A DNA stretch of 64,000 nucleotides from Gammaproteobacteria bacterium UBA5109. Lineage in GTDB: Bacteria > Pseudomonadota > Gammaproteobacteria > Pseudomonadales > Pseudohongiellaceae. The position numbers and the translations under genes were made by a program. Location of the stretch: the NCBI GenBank assembly GCA_002414385.1, contig DHZH01000006.1, positions 1 to 64,000 of the forward strand, in the 5' to 3' direction. Below are positions 45,403 through 54,423 of the stretch, piece by piece. Every line of letters starts with the position of its first letter. Position 1 is the stretch's first letter. The notes beneath the pieces are model-generated. The model saw only the letters and a program-made list of their open reading frames with translations. It did no database searches and was not told where the DNA came from.

Positions 45403-45551
45403 TCAGTTTTCCTGTAGCAATCAGTTTTATGTTGTAAATAGCTGTCTGCAGCTAAAGCTGCAAACTTTACAGTCCGAATCTGTAAAAAGTGTGAATATTA
45501 CAGAAAATCTAAATGAGAATCACTTCTATTCAATTATGCTAAACGGACTGC
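45403..45551. promoter_or_regulatory. Upstream region of the DUF5916 gene with weak Fur-like site
   Basis: A 149-bp spacer. At 45509-45527 the bases match 11 of 19 positions of the classical Fur box, including atga and aatca blocks. A small hairpin tgcagc-taaa-gctgca lies at 45447-45462 in the likely leader of the DUF5916 mRNA. Both are suggestive only. Confidence 0.25.
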
Positions 45552-46664
45552 TTACGGGCTGCGAACCATTTCCAGATAGCCCCGGCCAAGCAGCTCCTGA
45601 GTGTCTGCATCCAGCACTTCAACAGCGCCTTCCCAGTAGGGAACGCTCAGGTTCATGAACTGGTCTTCAAGCAGGGCGGCAATGATTAAATCATGCTCCT
45701 GATACTGCATGCGCCAGCGGGTGGTGTATTCAACGCCATTGGGAGCTTCCCAGTTACTGAGTTCCTGCAGGCTGATATCTTCTGGCTGAATATATTGCTG
45801 CTGTGCATCGAGATCAGTCAGGTTGCCGGCACTGCTGGGGTGCGCATTGCCCTGCGTATCGCGTAACTGGTAATACATCAGTTCCTGACCGTCATTAAAC
45901 TGCAGGGAAAACCAGTCCCAGCCGCTCTGGTTATCGGCGAGTACCGAGGTGCTCCATTCACGGTCCAGCCAGCTCAGGCCGCTGACATCATATGATTCGC
46001 CATTGAGCCTGATGCTGCCGCTGGTGTTCAGCCGGGTGAGACTGTAATAGTAGGAGGCATTGCCGGGATCAGGACTTTTCTGACTCAGCCCGTCGATACC
46101 CTGCAACACCGGTTCCTTGGCTGCTGAAACCTGCAGGTCCAGACTGAAACTGTCGTCGTTCAATTCAATCTGCCAGGGGAAGGCATTGTCATTATTCGAG
46201 GACAGCGACCAGTTTTCCAGCCACACCCTGAAGGGTGAAAGTCGGGCACCGGCCAGTCCGGGATTTTCCCGGGAGAAACGCTCCAGTGCAATATGCTGAC
46301 CGCTGGTGATATCACTGAGGGCAGCATGGGCCATCCAGATGCGTGGGCTTTGCCAGCCGCTGCTGCTAGTGGATCCCGGTGCAATGGCTGTACTGAAAAA
46401 AGTAAGCTGATAACCAAAACGTCTGCCATTTTCATTCTGCAGATTGCCGGTCAGATACCACCACTCATTACGGTATCCGGGATGCAGGCCGTGGTCCTGC
46501 GGAAAAGAAAAGACACGTGGCTCTTCGGCACGAAGATAACCGGCAGTATTATCGCCGCCCAGAGCTTCTCCGACATCCAGGCTAAAGACTGCTTCATCAC
46601 CTGCTTCCTCAAGTGCGGGGGTACAGGCGTTCAACAGAAGCAGTAAGCAGATAATTCGTTTCAT
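45552..46664 (-). CDS. AttH-like lipoprotein (CrtC/AttH lipocalin-like fold)
   Basis: A 370-aa lipoprotein (LLNAC lipobox) of the AttH/CrtC family, a double lipocalin-like fold also found in carotenoid 1,2-hydratase. Diagnostic blocks are FPQDHGLHPGYRNEWWYLTGNL, YQLTFFSTA, WMAHAALSDI and SWLDREWSTSVL...GWDWFSLQFNDG. In the att-type loci this protein works with an ABC transporter, and here its start overlaps the stop of the permease gene by one base (46664). It may collect or modify a lipid or hydrophobic compound that the transporter moves. Confidence 0.85.
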   Translation of the reverse strand: MKRIICLLLLLNACTPALEEAGDEAVFSLDVGEALGGDNTAGYLRAEEPRVFSFPQDHGLHPGYRNEWWYLTGNLQNENGRRFGYQLTFFSTAIAPGSTSSSGWQSPRIWMAHAALSDITSGQHIALERFSRENPGLAGARLSPFRVWLENWSLSSNNDNAFPWQIELNDDSFSLDLQVSAAKEPVLQGIDGLSQKSPDPGNASYYYSLTRLNTSGSIRLNGESYDVSGLSWLDREWSTSVLADNQSGWDWFSLQFNDGQELMYYQLRDTQGNAHPSSAGNLTDLDAQQQYIQPEDISLQELSNWEAPNGVEYTTRWRMQYQEHDLIIAALLEDQFMNLSVPYWEGAVEVLDADTQELLGRGYLEMVRSP

Positions 46665-49183
46665 TATTCCTCCCTCAATGCCCGGGAAGGATTAACGCGG
46701 GCACTTTTGAAGGCGGGATAGATTCCGGCCAGCAGGGCAGCAACAAGCGCCAGCACCATTGCTTCCAGCAGCACACCGCTCGGCAAAAAGTGCTGCATAC
46801 TCCAGCCAAAGGAGCGTTTATTGATAACGTCTATCAACACATCCGACATCATCAGTCCCAGAGGCAAAGACAGCAGACCGGCAAACAGTCCCATGACAGC
46901 AGTCTGCATGAGGATCAGGCGCATGATCTGGGCCGGCGTCATGCCACAGGCGCGCAGGGTGGCAAACTCCCGGCCTCGTTCCAGCAGTAAGGCCATCAAG
47001 GCACTCAGCACGCCAATGAAAGCAATAATAATTGCCAGAATGCGCAATACACTGGTGATGGCGAAAGTCCGGTCAAAGATTGCCAGGGTCACATTGCGGA
47101 TTTCAGCATTGGGGAACACGGCGATTTCTGGATTACCCTGCAAGAAGGAAGACACTTCAGCAAACAATTGCGGGTTGGAATCATCGGAAAACAGGGTCAG
47201 TCGGCCCGCTTCGCGTGCTCCCCACCACTGTGTGTACAATGTTTCATGGATGCCGATCAGGCCCTGGCTCGGCGTGTAGTCATAAAAAATTCCCAGTACC
47301 GGGAAATCCTGGTTGCCACGCCCGGTAGTCAGTGTGACTGTGTCGCCGAGTGTGACTTGGTTGAGCCAGGCCAGTGGTTCGGAAAGCATAATGCCTTCGC
47401 CCCGGTTAAAACGTGCCAGGTCACTTTCATTAAATTCCTTCAGGTAATAACTCTGTGCTGCGGGCAGGTCACCCACATGCAGGCGAGCCTGGCCCAGGGA
47501 AGTTTCCACTGAGCTGATCAGTGATGCAGAGACCAGACTGACACCTCCAAGCTCGGCAAGTTCGTTTGCCAGTTGCTGATCCAGCCCGACCCCGGTCAGT
47601 TCAATATCACCCTGAAAGGACTGGTCCAGCCAGATGATGACGGTATTGCGAAAGCTGTCCACCATCACTCCGACCCCGACGGTGACGGCCAGCGCCACAG
47701 CCAGCGCTGCTACCGCCAGACCTGTGCGATTGAGTGAATTCCGGATATTGCGCAGACTCATTCGCCCCGGTAAGCGGAGGCTGCGCTGCAGGACCTGTAG
47801 TAAAAGCTGCAGGCACACCAGCATGATGCCCGGCACCAGCAAACAGAATCCGGCTATCAGCAGAGTCAGGGCAATAAAGCCACCGACCAGTCCCCACCAG
47901 GCGCTCTGCAGCAGAACAAATCCGGCCAGCATGAGTAATAATCCGCCAGTACTGAGTAAGGGTAAAATTGCCTGCCAATGGGAATCATGTCCGGCCCGTT
48001 GCTGCAGGGTGATTGGTTTTGCCCGGGTAGCTCGCCACGCGGGGAGAGCGGCTGAAAGCAGGGTAACGCCTGTACCCAGCACAAAGCCGAGTATCAGCGA
48101 TGAAGGAGTGAGCAGAAAACTGGTGACATTAAGCCGGTAGTTCAGATCAGGTATGGCAGCCGTAACCAGGTCCAGCAGGCTCTTACCCAGCAGGTAGCCA
48201 AGTCCGATACCGATAATGCTGGCAAAGATGCCATAAAGGGCTGCTTCACCCAGAACCAGTCGGTGTATTTCCTGTCGTGATACCCCGAGAGCACGGAATA
48301 TCCCCAGGGTCTTTTCGCGGCGCAATACCGAAAGTGTGACAGTGTTGTAAATCAGTAAGGCGGCAACCAGCAGGGACAGTAAACTCATGGCCAGCAGATT
48401 GATGTGAAAAGCTTCGGTCATCTGTGTCAGTGAATCATTACGGGTTTCACTGTCTGTCAGCGTCAGGCCTGGTGGTAGCCAGTTTTGTACCTGAGCAACT
48501 TCCTGTTCATCCAGGATCAGGTCAATACTGTCGATATAACCGGAGCGACCCAGGACTCTTTGTGCCACAGCAATATCGGTATAGAGAATGCCTTCGGTCG
48601 CAACCGGATCCGAACTGGGCAAGGTGGCGACAAGTTCCAGTACCGATTCGATACTGCGGGTCATCGGAGTCTCCTGCCGGTATGCCCTGAAAGTGTCTCC
48701 GGTCGAAAAGCCGGCCAGCCGGGCAGCACTCTGTGACATGACAATAACATTTTGCCGGGTGCTGAAATCCAGCAGGGCAGGATCAAAAGCAGTACCGGTA
48801 GTTTCAAATCCGGCACGCTGGCGCCGCAGACTTAACTCACTGAGCAGATCCTGTCCCAGCAGTGTGAACCCGGTATCATCAATAATCACCGTGCCACTGA
48901 TGGCAGGCGCCGAACGTCGAATACCCAGCTCAGTTCGCAAAGCGGTGTAATTTTCTTCCGGAACACCACGATCACCGCCAACAATCTGATGGGTGATGCT
49001 GCCATTCACGGAATCAACAGCCAGGGCAAAAGCACGATTGGCACTGTTGTTCGCCAGATCAATGGCAACCACCATCATCACGCCAAGTACAATACCCAGA
49101 AAACTCAGCCAGCTTTGCCAGGGATGCTGACGTGCGTATCGCCAGGCACTTAGGTTCAGTAAATTCTTACCAGGCAAAGTCAC
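46664..49183 (-). CDS. FtsX/MacB-type ABC transporter permease
   Basis: An 839-aa permease of the FtsX superfamily with the full two-module layout: TM1 near residues 25-45 and a large periplasmic MacB-like domain, three helices around 255-400, a further pair around 405-460, another N-terminal-like helix (AALAVALAVTVGVGVMVDSF) near 495, a second periplasmic domain and three C-terminal helices with LRACGMTPAQIMRLILMQTAVMGLFAG. Such exporters push lipids or lipoproteins by mechanotransmission rather than a classic channel. It overlaps the ATPase gene by 17 bp and the AttH-like gene by 1 bp, so the three form one coupled operon. Confidence 0.88.
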   Translation of the reverse strand: MTLPGKNLLNLSAWRYARQHPWQSWLSFLGIVLGVMMVVAIDLANNSANRAFALAVDSVNGSITHQIVGGDRGVPEENYTALRTELGIRRSAPAISGTVIIDDTGFTLLGQDLLSELSLRRQRAGFETTGTAFDPALLDFSTRQNVIVMSQSAARLAGFSTGDTFRAYRQETPMTRSIESVLELVATLPSSDPVATEGILYTDIAVAQRVLGRSGYIDSIDLILDEQEVAQVQNWLPPGLTLTDSETRNDSLTQMTEAFHINLLAMSLLSLLVAALLIYNTVTLSVLRREKTLGIFRALGVSRQEIHRLVLGEAALYGIFASIIGIGLGYLLGKSLLDLVTAAIPDLNYRLNVTSFLLTPSSLILGFVLGTGVTLLSAALPAWRATRAKPITLQQRAGHDSHWQAILPLLSTGGLLLMLAGFVLLQSAWWGLVGGFIALTLLIAGFCLLVPGIMLVCLQLLLQVLQRSLRLPGRMSLRNIRNSLNRTGLAVAALAVALAVTVGVGVMVDSFRNTVIIWLDQSFQGDIELTGVGLDQQLANELAELGGVSLVSASLISSVETSLGQARLHVGDLPAAQSYYLKEFNESDLARFNRGEGIMLSEPLAWLNQVTLGDTVTLTTGRGNQDFPVLGIFYDYTPSQGLIGIHETLYTQWWGAREAGRLTLFSDDSNPQLFAEVSSFLQGNPEIAVFPNAEIRNVTLAIFDRTFAITSVLRILAIIIAFIGVLSALMALLLERGREFATLRACGMTPAQIMRLILMQTAVMGLFAGLLSLPLGLMMSDVLIDVINKRSFGWSMQHFLPSGVLLEAMVLALVAALLAGIYPAFKSARVNPSRALREE

Positions 49184-49877
49184 TTTCCTGCTCCAGCAGT
49201 TTGCCGTCTTCCAGGGTCAGGATCCGGTCAGCGCTTTTTGCCACTTCCAGGCTGTGGGTCACCAGCATGAGGGTACTTTGTTTTTCCTGTGACAGTGTTT
49301 GCAGGATCTGCAGAATACTTTGGCCAGTGCGGGCATCCAGGTTGCCGGTCGGTTCATCGGCCAGCACTATCAGGGGCTGGTGAATCAGGGCCCGGGCAAT
49401 TGCTGCCCGTTGTTGCTCGCCTCCGGATAACTGTCCCGGATAACGACTGGCCTTGTCGGCAATCTCCAGGGTCTGCATGATCTCTTCTACCCGCTCACGG
49501 CTTTCAGTTTCACCGACTTCATTCAGTTCCAGAGTCAGGGCTATATTTTCGGCGGCTGTCAGGCTCGGGACCAGGTTAAAAAACTGGTAGATAAATCCAA
49601 TATGCTGGCGGCGGAACAGGGTACGTTGCTTTTCACTCATAGCGGTGAGCTTCTTTCCATCCAGCGTGACAGAGCCAGTGTCAGGAGAATCGATACCACT
49701 GATAATATTCAGCAGGGTGGATTTGCCCGAGCCGCTGCGACCCAGCAGGGCAATACTTTCACCCTGAGCAATATCCACAGAGACTTCATGCAGCACTTCA
49801 TGACGTTGACCTGCTTCGGCATAACTGTGGCTCAGCTGCGAAATCCTGATGAAATTATTGTTGCTTGCCTTGTTCAT
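49167..49877 (-). CDS. LolD/MacB-type ABC transporter ATP-binding protein
   Basis: A 236-aa ABC ATPase partner of the FtsX-type permease. Walker A is LGRSGSGKSTL, the Q loop lies in GFIYQFFNLVPSLTA, the signature is LSGGEQQRAAIARAL, Walker B is IVLADEPTGNLD and the switch His is in MLVTHS. The FFNLVP segment is typical of LolD/MacB-type ATPases. First gene of the operon, with an aggcaagc stretch before the ATG. Confidence 0.92.
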   Translation of the reverse strand: MNKASNNNFIRISQLSHSYAEAGQRHEVLHEVSVDIAQGESIALLGRSGSGKSTLLNIISGIDSPDTGSVTLDGKKLTAMSEKQRTLFRRQHIGFIYQFFNLVPSLTAAENIALTLELNEVGETESRERVEEIMQTLEIADKASRYPGQLSGGEQQRAAIARALIHQPLIVLADEPTGNLDARTGQSILQILQTLSQEKQSTLMLVTHSLEVAKSADRILTLEDGKLLEQESDFAW

Positions 49878-49976
49878 GCTTGCCTGCCTGGCGTAATACC
49901 TTAAATTGGTTAAAGCCTATCACAGCACAGCAGACAGGAGCTCATTAAAGGGCCAGGATGTTATGATTGGAGGACG

Positions 49977-50228
49977 ATGAAAATTTGCCAGCAATGCCAG
50001 ACACGTAATCCCCAGGCAGCGAGTTTCTGTATGGCCTGTGGTCAGGCACTGCCAGAAGCTGAAAGGCAGGAAGCAAGGCAATTCAATTTTGGCGGCCTGA
50101 ACATGTTCATGCTTTCGCTAATCGGCAGCATTGCCCTGTCTCTGGTGTTAATCTTTGTTTTCCGGTTACCCGTGTTTTTTCTGGCCGCTTTTCTGCCGCT
50201 ATTGTGGATGCGCAGGAAAGGCGATTAG
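49977..50228 (+). CDS. Zinc-ribbon small membrane protein
   Basis: An 83-aa protein with an N-terminal zinc ribbon (CQQC at residues 4-7 and CMAC at 18-21) and two closely spaced hydrophobic helices (about 42-62 and 64-78). It starts with MKICQQCQTRNP, typical of small zinc-ribbon membrane proteins of unknown role. A ggagga ribosome site precedes the ATG. It is divergent from the ABC transporter operon and has no clear partner downstream. Confidence 0.65.
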   Translation: MKICQQCQTRNPQAASFCMACGQALPEAERQEARQFNFGGLNMFMLSLIGSIALSLVLIFVFRLPVFFLAAFLPLLWMRRKGD

Positions 50229-50339
50229 CCGGTTTTACCCGGTGCCAGACCGAAAAATCTCGACTTTACGATAGCTGCTGTCTATGCTTTTCTGTTCACA
50301 AGAAAAAAAATTAATAACAAGTAATTCAGAGGAGTGCAT

Positions 50340-51581
50340 ATGTTTAAACCTAGAGGGCCTCTTAGTGTTTTATTCAGTCTGGCGCTGTTTCTCTCAGTGC
50401 CCATGTCAGCATCGCTGATGGCGCAACCTCCCGGGAACATGGACCTGACCCTGCCTGAAGGTGACGGCAAGCGACTGGTTGAATCTGCCTGTTTCAGCTG
50501 TCATACCATGGTCAATATAGCCCGTTCTGCCGGTTATGACAGCGCCGAGGAATGGCAGGAAGTTTTCGGTACCATGATAGACATTGCCGATGAGCAGGCC
50601 CATACCATTGGCGAATATCTAGCCGAACATTATCCGGCAGACCCTTCCCGAGCCCCGACCCTGGTAGATGGCGATTTTGAAATAGACATCATTGAATGGC
50701 AGGTGCCGACTCTGGGGCAGCGTTCCCGTGATCCGATAGAAGCCCCGGACGGTTCTATCTGGTGGACCGGGATGTGGGCTTCCCTGATCGGCCGACTGGA
50801 CCCGGAAACCGGTGAAATGCAAGAATATCGTTTGCCACCGGCGGCACGTCCGCACAGCATTGTGCCCGATGAGGACGGGAATATCTGGTACACCGGTAAC
50901 AGTAATAACACCATCGGTATGCTGGAACCTGAAACCGGGCTGATTACCGAATACCGGACCGAAGCGCGTGATCCTCACACCATGGCCTGGCATCCCAATG
51001 GTAACCTGTACTTTACTTCCCAGGGCGCCGGAATGCTGGGACGTCTGGATCCTGAAACCGGCGAGTTGGATGAAGTGGACACCGAACCCCGCCCCTACGG
51101 TATCAAGGTCGCGCAGAACGGCACAGTATATATCGCCTATAACGGCACCAATAAAATCGGCGCCATGGACCCGGAAACCATGGAAGTCCGCTATTTCAGT
51201 ATTGCCGAGCCGCAGACCCGGATCCGCCGCCTGGATATCGCCAGTGACGGGACTATCTGGTATGTGAATTCAACCATGGGTCGTATTGGTCATCTTGATC
51301 CACGCAGCGGTGAATACCAGGAATGGGAATCTCCCAGCGGACCAGATTCACATCCCTATGCGCTTGCCGTGATAGACGGTGTGGTGTGGTACAACGAATC
51401 CGGCATGCGCCCTGATGCCCTGGTGCGATTTGAACCGGAATCGGAAACCTTTCAGAGTTGGGCGATCCCCTCTGGTGTCGGTATCGTTCGTAATATGTGG
51501 GTAACAGAAGACGACAACCTGCTGATTCATCAGAGCAGCACCAACAAGGTTGGCCTGGTGGTCATCCCGAAAGAGGAATAA
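50340..51581 (+). CDS. Cytochrome c-virginiamycin B lyase-like propeller fusion
   Basis: A 413-aa exported protein. After the signal peptide (ending SLMAQ), residues about 35-105 form a small c-type cytochrome-like module with one heme site, CFSCH. Residues about 115-413 are a seven-bladed propeller of the Vgb (streptogramin lyase) type, with repeated GRLDPETGEMQEYRLP-like blades and conserved DGxIWYT strands. The Vgb fold here more likely handles a lyase or redox reaction on an unknown substrate than antibiotic resistance. The ATG at 50340 is chosen for aggag 6 bp upstream. It may work with the octaheme protein encoded next. Confidence 0.82.
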   Translation: MFKPRGPLSVLFSLALFLSVPMSASLMAQPPGNMDLTLPEGDGKRLVESACFSCHTMVNIARSAGYDSAEEWQEVFGTMIDIADEQAHTIGEYLAEHYPADPSRAPTLVDGDFEIDIIEWQVPTLGQRSRDPIEAPDGSIWWTGMWASLIGRLDPETGEMQEYRLPPAARPHSIVPDEDGNIWYTGNSNNTIGMLEPETGLITEYRTEARDPHTMAWHPNGNLYFTSQGAGMLGRLDPETGELDEVDTEPRPYGIKVAQNGTVYIAYNGTNKIGAMDPETMEVRYFSIAEPQTRIRRLDIASDGTIWYVNSTMGRIGHLDPRSGEYQEWESPSGPDSHPYALAVIDGVVWYNESGMRPDALVRFEPESETFQSWAIPSGVGIVRNMWVTEDDNLLIHQSSTNKVGLVVIPKEE

Positions 51582-51604
51582 TCGCCTGCCAGAGTTACAG
51601 AAAA

Positions 51605-51647
51605 GGGGACAGACCCCATTTTCCAAGGGAAAATGGGGTCTGTCCCC
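51605..51647. repeat. Perfect 20-bp inverted repeat, probable terminator or REP-like unit
   Basis: Arms at 51605-51624 and 51628-51647, each 20 bp, reading ggggacagaccccatt on the left and its exact complement on the right, with a 3-base loop. This ggggtctgtcccc type of palindrome recurs in many proteobacterial genomes as a repeated intergenic element. Here it lies after the propeller fusion gene and could end its transcript, although the T run after it is short. Confidence 0.7.
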
Positions 51648-51711
51648 TATTTAAAAACTGATGATTTTAATGTTTGTCGCCATCCGGATTCTCTTGTAGT
51701 CTCACCTGATT

Positions 51712-53844
51712 ATGTTCAGGCGCCTTAGTTTCTCAGTCGTTATTCTGCTCTGGTTTTCTCATTCGGCAAGTGCTCAGGACTTTGTCGGCAGTGAAGCCTG
51801 TGCTGCCTGTCATCAGCAGGAATACAATAACTGGCAAGAGAGTCATCATCGTCAGGCTATGCAGCCGGCAAATGCCGATACAGTTTTAGGTGATTTCAAT
51901 GGTGCCAGTTTCGATTATTTTGGTAGCACCTCGCGTTTTTATACCCGCAATGATGAATTCTTTGTAGAGACTGATAATGCTGAGGGTGAGCCGGAAGAGT
52001 TTAAAGTCGCTTACACCTTTGGTTTCACTCCCCTGCAGCAATACCTGCTGGAATTTCCTGACGGACGACTGCAGGCTCTGACAATTGTCTGGGATACCCG
52101 TTCGGCCGATGAGGGAGGCCAACGCTGGTATCATCTCTATCCTGATGAGGAAATCGCAGCCGGTGACATGTTGCACTGGAGCGGTGCATTCCAGAACTGG
52201 AATTCCCGCTGTGCCAGTTGTCACACAACAGACCTGCAGCGTAATTTCGACATGGAAACCAACACCTACAACACGCAATGGGCAGAGTCCCATGTTGGCT
52301 GTGAAGCCTGCCACGGGCCTGGCTCACAACATCTTGCCTGGGCAGAAAATGAAACCCTGACTGAAAATTTCGGATTACTGGTAAATATCGACAAGGTCTG
52401 GGAGCCGGTAAATGGAGACTTGCCGATACCGGATAGCAACAATAATGCAATGAGCGAACAGTTGCAGGTCTGTGCATCCTGTCATTCACGGCGCGGAGAA
52501 TTGCAGCACCGCGATATGGCTGCCGCTTTTCTGGATAATTACAGCCTCAGCCCGGTGCTGCCCGAACTGTATTTTTCTGACGGACAGGTCCTGGATGAAG
52601 TCTATGTTGCCGGTTCCTTTCTGCAGAGCAGGATGCATCAGAATCAGGTAAGTTGCACCAACTGTCATGAGCCCCACAGCAATCAGTTACGCATAGAAGG
52701 TAATGGCCTGTGTCTGCAGTGTCATGAAGCGGGCACATTTCAGACACAGGAACATTTTTTCCATGAGCCTGGCAGTGAAGGAGCACAGTGCGTCAACTGC
52801 CATATGCCGGAAACCACTTTCATGGGCGTGGATGCCAGGCGTGATCATTCCTTTCGTGTTCCGGATCCGATTGCCAGTCTGCAACTGGGTGTTCCGAATG
52901 CCTGTAATGACTGCCACGAGGACCAGAGTGTGCAGTGGGCGGCTGATTTTATGCAGGCACGAAACGGACGCACGGAACCCTTCTATTCTCATGCCGCAAT
53001 CATTGATGCTGCCCGCAATAATCAACAGGAAATTGTGCCTGACCTGCTGGCACTGGCTGCGGATGAAACACAGCCTTCCATGCTGCGAGCAGCAGCGCTG
53101 ATCGCTACGGCAAACTTTCCCTCACAACGCAACCTGCGGACGGTCATAGAAGCACTGAACGCTGAAGATCCGATTCTGCGCATGAATGCAGTACATGGTC
53201 TTGGCTTTTTAAGTCCGCAGCAGCGTTTTCAGTATCTGCAGAATTTGCTGGATGATCCGGTAAAGGCTGTACGGATGAATGTGGCCCGGCAGTTAACCGG
53301 CATGCAAGTGAACCAGATTCCGCCCAATTCAAGAGCGGACTTTGCAGCATTGTTGACGGAATATGAAAATTCTCTGCTGTTTAATGCCGACATGCCGGAA
53401 TCCCTGAATGAGCTGGGCCTGTTTTACGCCGGCTATGGTGATCTGCAGCGCGCCACCCAAACCCTGGAAGCAGCACTGGATTTATCGTCGGCTTATCTGC
53501 CGGTAATGCTTAACCTGTCAGATTTATACCGGGCTCAGGATCGGGACGACCTGGCGGAACCTTTACTGGATGAGGCGACAAGACTGTATCCGGAATCCGC
53601 AGATGCCAGCCATTCGCTGGGATTATTATATGTACGCACCTTTCGCTTGCCGGAGTCGCTTGAACTTTTTCAGCAGGCAGCCGAACTGGCGCCCGGTAAT
53701 CCGCAGTATGTTTATGTCTATGCAGTGGCGCTGGCGGAGCTGGACAGAGTTGACGAAGCAATTACTGTACTGACTGATGCCCGGCAACGCTTTCCGGATG
53801 ATGCGCAGATTCGTAATGCCCTGCAGGCCTATCGCAATCGTTAA
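51712..53844 (+). CDS. Octaheme cytochrome c with HEAT-like and TPR regions
   Basis: A 710-aa exported protein (signal ends SHSASAQ) with eight CxxCH heme sites in the first 410 residues: CAACH, CASCH, CEACH, CASCH, CTNCH, CLQCH, CVNCH and CNDCH. The spacing and extra His (for example ESHHRQAM) resemble the cytochrome c554/multiheme NrfA-HAO superfamily. Residues about 430-550 are helical HEAT-like repeats (RAAALIATA, RMNAVHGLG, RMNVARQLTG) and about 555-710 are TPRs (LNELGLFYAGYGDLQRATQTLE). It is probably a periplasmic electron-transfer protein that docks partners through its C-terminal repeats. Its stop overlaps the convergent TPR gene by 4 bp. Confidence 0.88.
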   Translation: MFRRLSFSVVILLWFSHSASAQDFVGSEACAACHQQEYNNWQESHHRQAMQPANADTVLGDFNGASFDYFGSTSRFYTRNDEFFVETDNAEGEPEEFKVAYTFGFTPLQQYLLEFPDGRLQALTIVWDTRSADEGGQRWYHLYPDEEIAAGDMLHWSGAFQNWNSRCASCHTTDLQRNFDMETNTYNTQWAESHVGCEACHGPGSQHLAWAENETLTENFGLLVNIDKVWEPVNGDLPIPDSNNNAMSEQLQVCASCHSRRGELQHRDMAAAFLDNYSLSPVLPELYFSDGQVLDEVYVAGSFLQSRMHQNQVSCTNCHEPHSNQLRIEGNGLCLQCHEAGTFQTQEHFFHEPGSEGAQCVNCHMPETTFMGVDARRDHSFRVPDPIASLQLGVPNACNDCHEDQSVQWAADFMQARNGRTEPFYSHAAIIDAARNNQQEIVPDLLALAADETQPSMLRAAALIATANFPSQRNLRTVIEALNAEDPILRMNAVHGLGFLSPQQRFQYLQNLLDDPVKAVRMNVARQLTGMQVNQIPPNSRADFAALLTEYENSLLFNADMPESLNELGLFYAGYGDLQRATQTLEAALDLSSAYLPVMLNLSDLYRAQDRDDLAEPLLDEATRLYPESADASHSLGLLYVRTFRLPESLELFQQAAELAPGNPQYVYVYAVALAELDRVDEAITVLTDARQRFPDDAQIRNALQAYRNR

Positions 53845-54386
53845 ATGGCGGTGTTATTGAAGTAACGTTGCAGGGCTTCGAGATTGGCAATCACGCCGGG
53901 CATATCGGGATGAATTTCCAGCGCCTGCTGCAAGGCATCATAGGCTGCGTTATAGCGGCCCAGCTCAACATAAACCATTCCCAGCCCGGACAGTGCACCA
54001 AAGTGATTGGGCTCAAGCTCCAGGGTTTTTATGATGTCATCAAGGGATTCCTGCGTGTTGCCGAGCATCCAGTGCAGGGTGGCACGTTTGTTCCAGGCTT
54101 CAGCGAAATCCGGTGCCCGTTCGATTATGAGGTTGAATGAGGACAACGCCAGGCCGAGTTGATTACCGTTCATTTCATCCATGGCCAGAATCATCATTTG
54201 ATTGATTTCAGGATCGGGATGTTCAGCCCAGATATCCCAGATCTGAATTTCAACAGGTGCTCCGCGGGTTGCTTGCGCGTCAGGACTTTTGAGTTGCTCA
54301 AACAAGGCAGGCAGGCGTGGATCGTTCTGGTCAGCCAGTACCCAGGGTGAAAAAATAAGGCTCGATATCAGGATGAGATTTTTCAT
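53841..54386 (-). CDS. Periplasmic TPR protein
   Basis: A 181-aa exported protein (signal peptide MKNLILISSLIFSPWVLA) with about three TPR units between residues 70 and 175 (QLGLALSSFNLIIERAPDFAEAWNKRATL, TQESLDDIIKTLELEPNHFGALSGLG, RYNAAYDALQQALEIHPDMPG). Probably a protein-protein docking factor; no enzyme motif. It converges on the octaheme gene with overlapping stop codons and is divergent from the sirtuin gene. Confidence 0.75.
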   Translation of the reverse strand: MKNLILISSLIFSPWVLADQNDPRLPALFEQLKSPDAQATRGAPVEIQIWDIWAEHPDPEINQMMILAMDEMNGNQLGLALSSFNLIIERAPDFAEAWNKRATLHWMLGNTQESLDDIIKTLELEPNHFGALSGLGMVYVELGRYNAAYDALQQALEIHPDMPGVIANLEALQRYFNNTAI

Positions 54387-54423
54387 GCTAGTTTTCAGTT
54401 CTTTACAGCGGCAACATTAACAG

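Noticed and set aside
51605..51647. CRISPR repeat or attachment site
   Set aside because: It is a single palindrome without repeats or spacers around it; a REP-like or terminator role is enough.
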